Positions 1 to 8,948 of a stretch of DNA of 64,000 nt are shown one piece after another; the first letter of the stretch is position 1, and every line of letters begins with the position of its first letter. A program made the translations under genes and the position numbers. The notes beneath the pieces are model-generated. The model searched no databases. It was not told the origin of the DNA and worked only from the letters and a program-made list of their open reading frames with translations. This stretch comes from BD2-11 sp965221785 (GTDB lineage: Bacteria; Gemmatimonadota; Gemmatimonadetes; Longimicrobiales; Gaopeijiaceae): NCBI GenBank assembly GCA_965221785.1, contig CBDCSR010000002.1, positions 496,001-560,000 on the forward strand, given 5' to 3'.

Positions 1-2
1 CC

Positions 3-164
3 GGCCTGGCCCCGACTCGTACGCTCGCGCAGGAGGCGCCCGGCAACGAGCGCTACCGCCTCGCCATGGCCACGCTGGTGCGCGAGCGGAACCGGCTGCT
101 GGAGGCCATCGCGGAATCGAACCGCCGCGCGACCGCCCTGCTCGCGTCGCTCGGATCCCGTTAG
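3..164 (+). CDS. C-terminal fragment of an unknown protein (cut by window edge)
   Basis: An open frame enters from the left edge and stops at TAG 162-164, giving about 53 residues. The visible tail is charged and probably helical (it contains LVRERNRLLEAIAESNRR), with no recognisable domain. The next gene begins 11 bases after its stop on the same strand with a GGAG ribosome site inside the gap, so the two are probably co-transcribed. Function cannot be assigned from this fragment. Confidence 0.55.
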   Translation, partial: GLAPTRTLAQEAPGNERYRLAMATLVRERNRLLEAIAESNRRATALLASLGSR

Positions 165-175
165 GAGTTCCTGAC

Positions 176-1351
176 ATGACGCACACTCGCCGCCGTTTCC
201 TGGCCACCTCCGCCGCCGCCGCCGGAGCCGCGGCATTCGGACCCGCCCGCGCCCTGGCCTCCACCCCGGGACCGGCCGGTCCGACCCCGGCCACCCCGGC
301 GCCCGCCGCACCCGAACCGTCACCCCGCCCCCTCAGCATCCTCATCCTGGGCGGCACCGGGTTCATCGGCCCGCACCAGGTGCGGTACGCAATGTACCGG
401 GGCCACCAGGTCAGCATCTTCAACCGCGGCCGCTCGGCCCCGGAGCTCTTCCCCGGCGTGGAGACGCTGATCGGGGACCGGGACGGCCAGCTCGGCGCCC
501 TGGAGGGGCGCACCTGGGATGCGGTGATCGACAACAGCGGCTACGTGCCCCGCCACGTGCGCGACTCGGCAGAGCTCCTGCGCAACTCGGTGGGCCGCTA
601 CCTCTTCACCTCGACCGGATCGGTATACAGCTTCGACCAGGACGAGCTTACCGAGGATTCGGAGCTCCTTCCCATAGAGGATCCCGAGAGCGAAGATGTC
701 GACCGCTATTACGGACCTCTCAAGATCCTCTGCGAGAATGCGGTCACGGACACCTACCGGGAACGCGGCACCGTGGTGCGGCTCCATGTCGTGGCGGGGC
801 CCGGCGACACCACCGACCGGTTTACCTACTGGCCCGTGCGCATCGACCACGGCGGTGAGATCATCGCGCCCGGGAGCCGGCACACACCGGTCCAGTACAT
901 CGATGTCCGCGATCTGGCCGAGTTCATGATCCTGTGCCTGGAGCGCGACGTCGGCGGTACCTTCAACGCCGCCGGCCCGGCCCTCGCCCCGACCTCGATG
1001 GCCGAGTTCGTCTACGGCATCCGCGCGATCACCAGCACGCCGCTGTCCTTCACCTGGATCGATGAGCAATTCCTCGCCGACCGGCAGGCGCGGTTCCCGC
1101 TCTGGTATCCGCCCACGGAGGGGGCCGTTCGCGGTATCTCGCGCGTCAGGTCCCACAAGGCCGTCGCAAAAGGGCTCAAGTTCCGTCCCATCGCGGTCAC
1201 GGCTCTCGACACGCTGGAGTGGTTCAGGACGCTCCCCGAGGAACGGCGCAACCAGTTTCAACTGAACCTGGAGCGCGACCAGCGGCTCCTGGAGGAGTGG
1301 AAGGCCTGGCCTGCGCGCAGAAGGGCTGGCCTACACCCGGAAGAGCACTGA
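176..1351 (+). CDS. Tat-exported NAD-dependent epimerase/dehydratase-like protein
   Basis: This is an extended short-chain dehydrogenase of 391 residues. The N-terminus is a twin-arginine signal (RRRFLATS, then an Ala-rich hydrophobic stretch) and a Pro/Ala-rich linker to about residue 50. The Rossmann glycine motif GGTGFIG is at 59-65 and the catalytic YxxxK is Y179-x3-K183. The ATG follows GGAG with good spacing. The family normally acts on nucleotide sugars in the cytoplasm, so export is unusual and the substrate is unknown. A paralogue with the same layout lies at 33066-34205. Its 3' end overlaps the convergent ABC permease by 21 bp. Confidence 0.85.
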   Translation: MTHTRRRFLATSAAAAGAAAFGPARALASTPGPAGPTPATPAPAAPEPSPRPLSILILGGTGFIGPHQVRYAMYRGHQVSIFNRGRSAPELFPGVETLIGDRDGQLGALEGRTWDAVIDNSGYVPRHVRDSAELLRNSVGRYLFTSTGSVYSFDQDELTEDSELLPIEDPESEDVDRYYGPLKILCENAVTDTYRERGTVVRLHVVAGPGDTTDRFTYWPVRIDHGGEIIAPGSRHTPVQYIDVRDLAEFMILCLERDVGGTFNAAGPALAPTSMAEFVYGIRAITSTPLSFTWIDEQFLADRQARFPLWYPPTEGAVRGISRVRSHKAVAKGLKFRPIAVTALDTLEWFRTLPEERRNQFQLNLERDQRLLEEWKAWPARRRAGLHPEEH

Positions 1352-2449
1352 CTCGCGCCCGTAGAGCCGGATCGAGCACCAGGTCAGGAACGCGAAGCCC
1401 AGAGCGTTCACGCCCGCCAGGAGCGCCAGCGCCAGCCAGTCGACCCGCCCCTGTATGGCCTCGCGCATCGCCAGCGCATTGCCGAGGATGGGCACCGCGT
1501 ACACGAAGGCCCCGAACGAGGTCGGCGCGAGAGCGAAGATGGCCAGAAACACGGACAGGAACACGAGCGGCGCAGTATACATTCCCGCCTCCCGCTGCGA
1601 GCGCGCCCAGGTGCCGATCACCATGACCAGCGCCGACACCAGCAGCGCGAGCGCGGCGAGGTTCACGGCCAGCGCCACCACCTGCGCCGGTGCCAGCGAC
1701 AGCGCGCCCGGCCCGGCGAAGTCCTCGGGCGCCAGTCCCAGCCGGGCCGCCATCATCATCCCGACGATCAGAAGGAGCGACGCCACCACCGCGAACGTCA
1801 TGATGGCCAGGCTCTTGCCGATCACGATCGCGGGACGCGGCACCGTCGACACCAGCAGCGCCGCCAGCGTGTTCTTCTCCTTCTCCCCGACCGCTACGTA
1901 GAGAGCCCGAGCCGCGTTGGTGACCAGCAGAATCACCGCCATGTAGGGGATCAGCAGGCTGAGCGCTCCCCCGATGCCGCTCGAGGTATCGATCAGCACG
2001 ACCTCGAAGGGCCGCAGATCGCGCATGCGCAGGCCCTGCTCCGCGAGCCTGTCCTCGACGGCCCGCTGCTGCACCGCCTGCAGATCCTGGCGCAGCGACA
2101 TCGCGGCTGCCCAGACCGCGTTCTCGGCGGATGCCGCCCGAATCCGGTACGCCGCCCCTTCCCGCAGCACGCTCACGTAGGCATCGCCGCCGTCCGACAC
2201 TTCTTCCAGCGTCGCGACGCGCACCAGCGAATTGGCGTCCAGCAGCCGCCGCAGAACATCGTCGGCCCCCGGGGCAACCACGGGTACGGGCCCGGCGTCG
2301 TCGCCGCCGAGTCGGTCGAGGTTGCTGGCCAGCCCCATCAGCAGGGGGAAGAAGATCAGCGCGCTCGCCACCATCCCTCCGATGAGCCGGGCGTCCCGCC
2401 TCAGGACCCGCATCTCCTTGCCGTAGATCAGCAGCGCCTTGCGGATCAT
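1331..2449 (-). CDS. ABC-2/NatB-type transporter permease
   Basis: This 372-residue membrane protein is probably the permease of a two-gene ABC exporter. After a short cytoplasmic N-terminus (MIRKALLIYGKEMR) there is one hydrophobic segment, a large extracytoplasmic region of about 130 residues, then five more hydrophobic segments near the C-terminus. This is the arrangement of NatB/ABC-2 permeases that export sodium or drugs. The ATG at 2447-2449 overlaps the stop of the upstream ATPase gene (ATGA), indicating translational coupling. The reading frame continues open upstream of this ATG, but that part lies inside the ATPase gene and is not real. The substrate is not evident. Confidence 0.85.
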   Translation of the reverse strand: MIRKALLIYGKEMRVLRRDARLIGGMVASALIFFPLLMGLASNLDRLGGDDAGPVPVVAPGADDVLRRLLDANSLVRVATLEEVSDGGDAYVSVLREGAAYRIRAASAENAVWAAAMSLRQDLQAVQQRAVEDRLAEQGLRMRDLRPFEVVLIDTSSGIGGALSLLIPYMAVILLVTNAARALYVAVGEKEKNTLAALLVSTVPRPAIVIGKSLAIMTFAVVASLLLIVGMMMAARLGLAPEDFAGPGALSLAPAQVVALAVNLAALALLVSALVMVIGTWARSQREAGMYTAPLVFLSVFLAIFALAPTSFGAFVYAVPILGNALAMREAIQGRVDWLALALLAGVNALGFAFLTWCSIRLYGRESVLFRV

Positions 2450-3198
2450 CCGCCCCCTGCTTTCCCGTCGGCCCCCACGAGGGAAAAGAAGATGTCTTCG
2501 AGGTCCCCGAGTCCGGTATCGGCTCGCAGCGATTCGAGGGTGCCCTCGGACCTGAGCATGCCCCGGTGGATGATGCCGATGCGGTCGGCGAGCTTCTCCG
2601 CCTCCCACAGGATGTGGGTCGAGAACAGGACCGTCTTGCCCTCCTCCTTCAACAGGCGGATGTAGTCGATCACCTTCCTGGCGGTGAGGACGTCCAGTCC
2701 GGAGGTGGGCTCGTCCCAGACGAGGATGAGCGGGTTGGTCACCAGCGCGCGCATGAGCACGGTCTTCTGCTTCATCCCGGTGGAGAACACGTCGGTGCGC
2801 TCGTCGGCGAACCCGGTCATGTCCAGCAGATCGAAGATGTAGGCGAGGTTGCCCTCGATGGCGGCCGGGGTCATGTCGTTCAGGCGGCCGAAGAAGTGGC
2901 CGATCTCGCGCGGCGTGAGGCGCTCGTAGACCCGGGTCTCGTACGACACGAAGCCGATCAGGGCGCGGATGGCGGCCTTTTCGGTTCGCACCGGGTGTCC
3001 CCGCACCCACGCCTCGCCCGAGGTCGGGTCCATCAGGGTGCTCAGGATGCGCAGCACCGTGGTCTTCCCCGCCCCGTTGGGTCCGAGGAGCGCGTAGATC
3101 TCGCCCGCGTCGCAGTTGAGATCCAGGCGATCCACCGCCCGCACCCGGTTTCCCCCGCGCGAGCGGAATTCCTTGCTGAGCGCTTCGGTGCGGATCAT
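2446..3198 (-). CDS. ABC transporter ATP-binding protein (NatA-like)
   Basis: This 250-residue ATPase energises the permease encoded immediately downstream. Walker A is GPNGAGKTT (residues 39-47), the signature is a variant STGMKQK, and Walker B is LILVWDEPTSGLD. The variant signature and overall length match the NatA/ABC-2 group of exporters. I chose ATG 3196-3198, at the conserved MIRTEALSKEF beginning. A GTG nine codons upstream is possible but has no better ribosome site. The gene is divergent from the lipoprotein gene at 3335 across 136 bp that must hold both promoters. Confidence 0.9.
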   Translation of the reverse strand: MIRTEALSKEFRSRGGNRVRAVDRLDLNCDAGEIYALLGPNGAGKTTVLRILSTLMDPTSGEAWVRGHPVRTEKAAIRALIGFVSYETRVYERLTPREIGHFFGRLNDMTPAAIEGNLAYIFDLLDMTGFADERTDVFSTGMKQKTVLMRALVTNPLILVWDEPTSGLDVLTARKVIDYIRLLKEEGKTVLFSTHILWEAEKLADRIGIIHRGMLRSEGTLESLRADTGLGDLEDIFFSLVGADGKAGGG

Positions 3199-3334
3199 GT
3201 GGTGCTCTTCACTGGTTCCTGTCACGTCCCCGGTACGCTTCCGGCCACCGTCGACCCTGCCTGCCCTTGATCGGAGACGCGGCGCGTCGTCACTATTCGG
3301 GGGGAGTCCACGGGAGAGGACCCGGAGAAGCTAT

Positions 3335-4525
3335 ATGCGCACATGGCTTTCCGCGATATTGCTCGCCGCGCTGGCGTGCGACGGCGGCACCTCGCCCACC
3401 CCGCCCGCCCGTGTCATCGTATCCCCCGGCGTGAAGCTGCTGGTGGAGGCGGGCACGACCTTTCGCTTCGAGGTCCGGGTGACCGACGCCCAGGGCGCGG
3501 CCCTCCCCGGGGCGGCGGTTGCCTGGTCGGTCGCCGATGCCTCCGTCGCGTCGGTCGACCCCACGGGGCAGACCACCGCCGTGGCAACGGGCAGCACGGA
3601 GGTTCGGGCCGCAGCGGGAGACGTGTCCGGCACGGCCACCCTGGAAGTGTACATCCCCGCGCCCATCGCCGAGTACGTGCCCGGCCGGACCTATTTCGGC
3701 CGCAACCGGTACGTCGAGTACATCGCCGGGGACCTGCCCCTGGTGGTAAGTGCGGGGCATGGAGGCGGCGAGGAGCCGGACGAGATTCCGCGCCGTACCT
3801 ACGGGACCCTCGCGCGGGACTCGTGGACGCAGGAGACGACCCGCGCGGTCCGCGACTCGATCATCGCGTACTTCGGGGGCGGCCAGCCGCACGTGGTCAT
3901 CAGCCGGCTGCGGCGCACGCGCCTGGACCCCAACCGGGAGATCGTGGAGGCTGCCCAGGGGAGCGAGTTCGCAGAGCAGGCCTGGCGCGAGTACCACACC
4001 TTCATTCAGGTGGCTCGCGAGCGCGTCGCGGAGGACCACGGCCGCGGGTTCTACATCGACCTGCACGGGCACGGCCACCCCACCCCGCGCGTCGAACTCG
4101 GATACCTGCTCACCGGAAACGATCTGAGCCGCTCCGACACCGGGTTGAACGCTCCGCGCTTCCCGGAGCAATCCAGCATCCGCTCGCTCGCCCGCCGGGT
4201 CGACCTCTCCTTTGCCGACATCGTGCGCGGCCCCGAGAGCCTGGGGGGGCTGCTTTTCGGGGAGAGGATCACGACGGTGCCCAGCCCGCTGATCCCCGAT
4301 CCGGGCGGCGAGCCTTTCTTCAGCGGCGGCTACAGCACGCGCCGGCACGGGTCACTGGATGGCGGCGTCATCGATGGCGTCCAGATCGAGTTGCACGGCC
4401 CGGGGATCCGTGATACCGACCGGAACCGCCGGCGCTTCGCTGGTGCCCTGGCGCGGGCGCTCAGGTTCTTCCTGGAAACCCACTACGGGTTCGCGTGGGA
4501 GCAGGGCGCCGCCGCCGGACGCTGA
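3335..4525 (+). CDS. Lipoprotein with Ig-like domain and N-formylglutamate-amidohydrolase-like domain
   Basis: This 396-residue protein starts with a lipoprotein signal (MRTWLSAILLAALAC, Cys15). Residues about 27-105 resemble a bacterial Ig-like (Big_2) domain (AVAWSVADASVASVDPTG...TG). The rest resembles N-formylglutamate amidohydrolases: SAGHGGG at 139-145, DPNRE at 198-202 and DLHGHGHP at 242-249 supply the His/Asp/Arg residues expected of that metal amidohydrolase fold. The ATG has GGAGAAG five bases upstream. It is probably a surface or periplasmic amidohydrolase, but its substrate need not be formylglutamate. The Ig-like fusion is unusual for this family. Confidence 0.7.
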   Translation: MRTWLSAILLAALACDGGTSPTPPARVIVSPGVKLLVEAGTTFRFEVRVTDAQGAALPGAAVAWSVADASVASVDPTGQTTAVATGSTEVRAAAGDVSGTATLEVYIPAPIAEYVPGRTYFGRNRYVEYIAGDLPLVVSAGHGGGEEPDEIPRRTYGTLARDSWTQETTRAVRDSIIAYFGGGQPHVVISRLRRTRLDPNREIVEAAQGSEFAEQAWREYHTFIQVARERVAEDHGRGFYIDLHGHGHPTPRVELGYLLTGNDLSRSDTGLNAPRFPEQSSIRSLARRVDLSFADIVRGPESLGGLLFGERITTVPSPLIPDPGGEPFFSGGYSTRRHGSLDGGVIDGVQIELHGPGIRDTDRNRRRFAGALARALRFFLETHYGFAWEQGAAAGR

Positions 4526-4567
4526 CGCCCGCCGCTTCAGCCCCGGAATGGCGGAGAAAAGGGGGGG

Positions 4568-5086
4568 CTAGACCGGCAGGCTCCAGTCCACGATCAGCGC
4601 GGTCATGATCGCCGTCACCCAGCCCATGATGATGTCCCCCGGATAGTGCACGCCCAGGTAGGCGCGTGACACGCCGATGGCCAGCCCGAGACCGAGAACG
4701 ATGAAGGCCGCCAGCGGGGGAAGCGCGAAGTAGAGCGGGATGGCGACCGCCAGCCCTGCGGTGGCGTGTCCCGAGGGGAAGCTGAAGCGGTCGGGGGGTT
4801 CCATGACGAACAGCCTCGTCGGACGAAGCTTCGGCCGCGGCCGGTTGATGGTGCGCTTCATCAGCTGTACCAGCAGATGCGAGACCGTGAGCACCGCCAG
4901 GCACTTGAGCCCCACCCTGCGCAGCCCGGACGGGAAGCCGAAGCTGAGTGTCAGCGTGATGCCCACCATCGACGGCCAGTCACCCGCGTGGGTGATGCAG
5001 CGCATGAAGATGTCGAGCCACCGCTTCCGGCGGGCGGTGATCACGTCGAGCATGCGCTCGTCGTATGCCCTCAGTGCTGTCATCAT
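4568..5086 (-). CDS. PAP2-family phosphatase (membrane)
   Basis: This 172-residue integral membrane phosphatase carries all three type 2 phosphatidic acid phosphatase motifs: K77-x6-R84-P85, PSGH at 104-107 and S140-R141-x5-H147-x3-D151. It probably dephosphorylates a lipid phosphate such as phosphatidate or undecaprenyl diphosphate at the outer face of the inner membrane. Two adjacent ATG codons (5081-5086) follow AGGAG at 12 bases. A TTG further upstream (5152) would add 22 residues and is less likely. It is divergent from a polyprenol/diacylglycerol-kinase-like gene, which hints at shared lipid-carrier metabolism. Confidence 0.88.
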   Translation of the reverse strand: MMTALRAYDERMLDVITARRKRWLDIFMRCITHAGDWPSMVGITLTLSFGFPSGLRRVGLKCLAVLTVSHLLVQLMKRTINRPRPKLRPTRLFVMEPPDRFSFPSGHATAGLAVAIPLYFALPPLAAFIVLGLGLAIGVSRAYLGVHYPGDIIMGWVTAIMTALIVDWSLPV

Positions 5087-5226
5087 GAACAGGTTCCGCT
5101 CCTTGCGGCCCGCGCGCCGGTGCCGACCCAAGTTAGCAGCTTCGACACCCAACGTGCAGCAATTCGGATATGTTTCGCGAACGCGGGCGTTTGCCTACCC
5201 GAAGGTGACACCATAGATCCCCGGAT

Positions 5227-5829
5227 ATGGATCCCGACCTGGAGAAACTGGTGCAGCAGACACGCGGCCTGCAGCCGTGGCGGCGGGTCGTTCACGCCGG
5301 CTGCGGTCTGGGGCTCGTCGGGCTCATCTGGCTGGACTTCCTGCCGCCGTTGGCGCTCTCGGTCAGTCTCGGCGCGATCATCGCAATGGCAGTGGGGACG
5401 GATGTCCTGCGCCTCCGGCGACCGGACCTCAACCGCAAGTTCTTCCGGGTCTTCCGCCACCTCGCCTCGCCCCGGGAATCCCGCAAGTGGGCGTCTTCGA
5501 CCTGGTACGTGATCGGGGCCGCCGCGGTGATGCTGGTGTTCCCGGGCCGGGTCTGGATCCCCAGCATCCTGGTGGTCGCGCTGGCTGATCCGTGCGCCAG
5601 CGTGTGCGGCCAGCTATGGGGCCGCGCCGACCCGGGACAGCCGTCGCTGCTCGGTTCCGGCGTATTCTGGGCGGTCGCGACGGTGTGCGTGCTGCCGTTT
5701 GCCGGGCTCGGCCCCGCGGCCCTCATCGGACTGGTGGCCGCGGCGGCCGAAAGGGCACCCATCCCGGTGGACGACAACGTGACGGTGGCCCTGGTGACCG
5801 CGGTCGCGCTGACCCTGCTCTCGGGATGA
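5227..5829 (+). CDS. Polyprenol/diacylglycerol kinase-like (CTP-transferase superfamily) membrane protein
   Basis: This 200-residue multi-span membrane protein resembles the SEC59/DGK1/VTE5 branch of CTP-dependent lipid kinases and phosphatidate cytidylyltransferases. Supporting motifs are ASSTWYVIGA, ALADPCASVCGQLWG and a C-terminal DDNVTVALV that matches the conserved EDN segment of these kinases. It would phosphorylate a lipid alcohol in the inner membrane. It lies head to head with the PAP2 phosphatase gene, an opposing activity. The ribosome site is weak. The family assignment is from motifs only, and the substrate is unknown. Confidence 0.7.
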   Translation: MDPDLEKLVQQTRGLQPWRRVVHAGCGLGLVGLIWLDFLPPLALSVSLGAIIAMAVGTDVLRLRRPDLNRKFFRVFRHLASPRESRKWASSTWYVIGAAAVMLVFPGRVWIPSILVVALADPCASVCGQLWGRADPGQPSLLGSGVFWAVATVCVLPFAGLGPAALIGLVAAAAERAPIPVDDNVTVALVTAVALTLLSG

Positions 5830-5895
5830 GGGATTCGGACCGGCAGTGGCCACCGGCGCGCCGCCTGCACTCCCGCAGCCCATCCGGGTGACGTC

Positions 5896-8766
5896 TCAGG
5901 GCACGGGGTTCTCCGGGTACAGCACGACCTTCACGAACCGGTCGTCACGCAGGTACCGGAGTGCGGCCTCCTGCACATGGTCCGCCGTCCATCCCTCGAT
6001 GAACTCGTAGGAGGTCGCGTAGCCGTAGTCCACGTCGAGCTGGTGCAGACGCTGGAGGCTGCCCAGCCAGTAGCGGTTCTGCTCCAGCTGGGTCTCCCTG
6101 TTGCGCCGCTGGGTCTCGCGCACCTTCTCTACAGTCGCGGCATCGGGTCCTTCCAGCTGAAGCCGGTCGATCTCCTCGAACACCACGGCCGCCAGCTCCT
6201 CCGCCCGCTCCGGCGCCGAGCCGAAGCTGATGCGCACCGAGTATTCCTCGTCCGGGCGATCCGAGAGGAAGCCGCTTACGCCCACGCCGTAGGTTCCGCC
6301 CAGATCCTCGCGCAGCAGTTCGCGGAGGCGGATGTCCAGCACGTCGGCGAGCGCCGAGATCGCCATTCCCTCCTCCCGCGAAAACCCGGCGTCCCCCGCG
6401 AAGACGATGCGGGTCTGGCTCTGAGGTTCGAGTCCCTTGCGCACCTCCTTCTCGATCACGCCCTCGGGAGGATCGATCCCCACGTCCCGCCACGTCTCCA
6501 CTCGTCCCAGGCTCGGGAGCCCGCCGAGCCAGGTCTCCACCAGCGGCCGGATCTCCTCCGGTGCAAACGCGCCCACGAAGAAGAAGACGAAGTCGCTCGC
6601 GTCGGCGAACCGATCCTGGTAGAGGGCGAAGGAAGCGTCCAGATCCAGGCGCTCGATCATCTCGTCGTCCGGCGGGAGCGTCCTGGGATGCCCTTGCGTC
6701 AGGATGAGCGACACGGTGTCACCGAGCGCCGCAGCGGGACTGGCCCCCCGGTTGGCGAAGATCCCGGACAGCAGAGTCTTGTAGGCCGCGAACGCGGTTT
6801 CGTCCTTCCTTGGGGCCATGAAGCGCTGGTAGATGAGCTGGAAGGCGGTCTCGATGTCCCGCGGCGAAGCGTTGCCGCTGATGCCCTCGGTCAACGCTCC
6901 CACGCTCGCCGACACGCGCACGTCCAGGCCGGCCAGCTTCTTGTCCAGGGCAAGCTTGTCGAATTCGCCGACGCCGCCCTCCACGACCACCGCCGAAGCC
7001 ATGCGAATGCCCGCGAACTCCTCGTCGGGGACCAGCGAGGTGCCCCCGGGGCTGGTCGCCGCAAAGAGGATCTCGTCGTCCCGGAAGTCGGTGGGCTTGA
7101 GGACCACGCGCACGCCGTTCTCGAGCGTCCACACCGTCACCCCCACCTCCTCCACCACTTCCTCGTCGACCACCGGCGATCCATCGGGAATCGCAGCCAC
7201 CAGCGGCGCATCGACCGCGGCGTCCTCCCAAGGCTCGATCTCCCGGCTCACCACTGATGCGAACACGCCCTGGATGGCTTCTTCCGTAGGCACTTCCAGG
7301 TCCGCCTTCTCGGGAGCGTTGGCCATGACCACGCGTCCCCGCTCCTGCAGCCACTCCTCGGCCAGCCCGTTGACCTCCTCCAGCGTGATCGCCGGCAAGA
7401 CCGCGTTCGCCAGCTCCAGTTCGTCCTCGGGGCTGGTGAAGGCGGTGCCGGTCAGAAACGCCTGGACATAGCGGCCCGCCAGACTGGCGGACTCCTGGTT
7501 CTCGCGCTCCGCGAAACGGCGCTCGAAGGTGCGCGCGACCTCCGCCTTCCGGCGTTCGAACTCGGTCGCGGTGAAGCCGTGGCGCCGGACGCGCTCGGCC
7601 TCCGTGAGCAGCGCGTCCAGTCCGCGCTCGAGCCCGCCGTCCGGCACCAGTGCGAGGAGCTGGTACATGTCCAGCGCGCGCACGAAGCTCCCGCCGGCCG
7701 GGAAGGCGATGAGGAAGGGCGGGTCGGCCTGCTGCGTCAGCTCCTCGAGGCGCGCCGCCATCATCCCCTCGTACAGGCTCTCGGTGATGCCGCGGCGGAA
7801 GGCTGCTACCGTGCCCCTCGGGGTCACCGGCCTCTTGTACAGCACCGACACCTGCGACTGCAACGCCTCGACGTCGGTCGCGATGGCCACCCGCGGCGGG
7901 TGGTCGAAGGGCACCTCCAGCGTCGCGCGCGGGCGCGGATTCGCGGGGGACGCAAGGCCCTCGAAACCGCCGCGGATCATGCCCTCGATGGCTTCCGCGT
8001 CGAAGTCCCCCACGGCCACCACCGCCATGAGATCGGGCCGGTACCAGTCGCGGTAGAACCGCTGGAGTGCCGACGCGGGAGCCGTCTCCAGCACCTCCGT
8101 CTTCCCGATCGGCAGGCGGTCGGCATAGAGGGAGCCCTCGAAGAGGATGGGGAGCTGGGCATCGAACATGCGGGCCTGCGCGCCTCGGCCGAGCCGCCAC
8201 TCCTCGATCACCACCCCACGCTCCCTGTCCACTTCCTCCGGGTCGAAGACCACGCCGCGCGCCCAGTCCTGGAGGATCTGGAACGCGGTCTCCAGCACCT
8301 CCGGATCGTCCATGGGAACGCGCAGCATGTAGACCGTCTCGTCGAAGCTGGTGTAGGCGTTGATGTGGGGACCGAACTGCATCCCGATCAACTCCAGATA
8401 GTCGACCAGTTCCTGTTTCTCGAAGTTCTCGGTGCCGTTGAAGGCCATGTGCTCGGTGAAGTGGGCAAGGCCGAGCTGGTCTTCGTCCTCCAGGATGGAG
8501 CCGGCGTTCACGACCAGGCGAAACTCGGCGCGGTTTTCCGGCGTGGCGTTCTCGCGCACGTAGTAGCGAAGTCCGTTCTCGAGTTCGCCCACCGTGACCG
8601 CGGGGTCAGCCGGGAGCGGGCTGTCGGGCGCGGGCGCCTGTGCCGGAAGCATCGCGGGAGCGAGAAGCGTCCCGGCCGTGACGAGCACAACGCGGATGAT
8701 GCTCGAGCGCTTGCAGGGAGAACGAAGAAACGCGGTTCTCGCGGGGCTGTTCATGGTTTTTCTCAT
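5896..8766 (-). CDS. M16-family zinc metallopeptidase (pitrilysin-like, two-lobed)
   Basis: This is a secreted peptidase of about 956 residues with the inverted zinc motif HFTEH, followed by MAFNGT, roughly 100 residues from the N-terminus. The length accommodates two M16 units: the N-terminal one is catalytic and the C-terminal one begins near the ENGVRVVLKPT repeat of the N-terminal ENGLRYYV motif. A hydrophobic signal (VVLVTAGTLLAPAMLPAQA) suggests periplasmic location. Two ATGs, 8766 and 8754, are possible starts and neither has a strong ribosome site. The gene is monocistronic, divergent from the AraC-Ogt gene. Confidence 0.9.
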   Translation of the reverse strand: MRKTMNSPARTAFLRSPCKRSSIIRVVLVTAGTLLAPAMLPAQAPAPDSPLPADPAVTVGELENGLRYYVRENATPENRAEFRLVVNAGSILEDEDQLGLAHFTEHMAFNGTENFEKQELVDYLELIGMQFGPHINAYTSFDETVYMLRVPMDDPEVLETAFQILQDWARGVVFDPEEVDRERGVVIEEWRLGRGAQARMFDAQLPILFEGSLYADRLPIGKTEVLETAPASALQRFYRDWYRPDLMAVVAVGDFDAEAIEGMIRGGFEGLASPANPRPRATLEVPFDHPPRVAIATDVEALQSQVSVLYKRPVTPRGTVAAFRRGITESLYEGMMAARLEELTQQADPPFLIAFPAGGSFVRALDMYQLLALVPDGGLERGLDALLTEAERVRRHGFTATEFERRKAEVARTFERRFAERENQESASLAGRYVQAFLTGTAFTSPEDELELANAVLPAITLEEVNGLAEEWLQERGRVVMANAPEKADLEVPTEEAIQGVFASVVSREIEPWEDAAVDAPLVAAIPDGSPVVDEEVVEEVGVTVWTLENGVRVVLKPTDFRDDEILFAATSPGGTSLVPDEEFAGIRMASAVVVEGGVGEFDKLALDKKLAGLDVRVSASVGALTEGISGNASPRDIETAFQLIYQRFMAPRKDETAFAAYKTLLSGIFANRGASPAAALGDTVSLILTQGHPRTLPPDDEMIERLDLDASFALYQDRFADASDFVFFFVGAFAPEEIRPLVETWLGGLPSLGRVETWRDVGIDPPEGVIEKEVRKGLEPQSQTRIVFAGDAGFSREEGMAISALADVLDIRLRELLREDLGGTYGVGVSGFLSDRPDEEYSVRISFGSAPERAEELAAVVFEEIDRLQLEGPDAATVEKVRETQRRNRETQLEQNRYWLGSLQRLHQLDVDYGYATSYEFIEGWTADHVQEAALRYLRDDRFVKVVLYPENPVP

Positions 8767-8948
8767 GAGTTGGCAGGGGACGTGCGCCAATAATCATCGC
8801 GTGATCCGCATTGCTCGGGCAACGTTCGGACGCCGGTCCCTTCTCGAGCCGGCGATCGTGGCAAGGATCGGGTCGATTTCGCGGGGTGGAACCATCAGCT
8901 TACGGTGACCACTCGCCCCAACGACCTGTGCCGGAGCGCCGACCCGAC

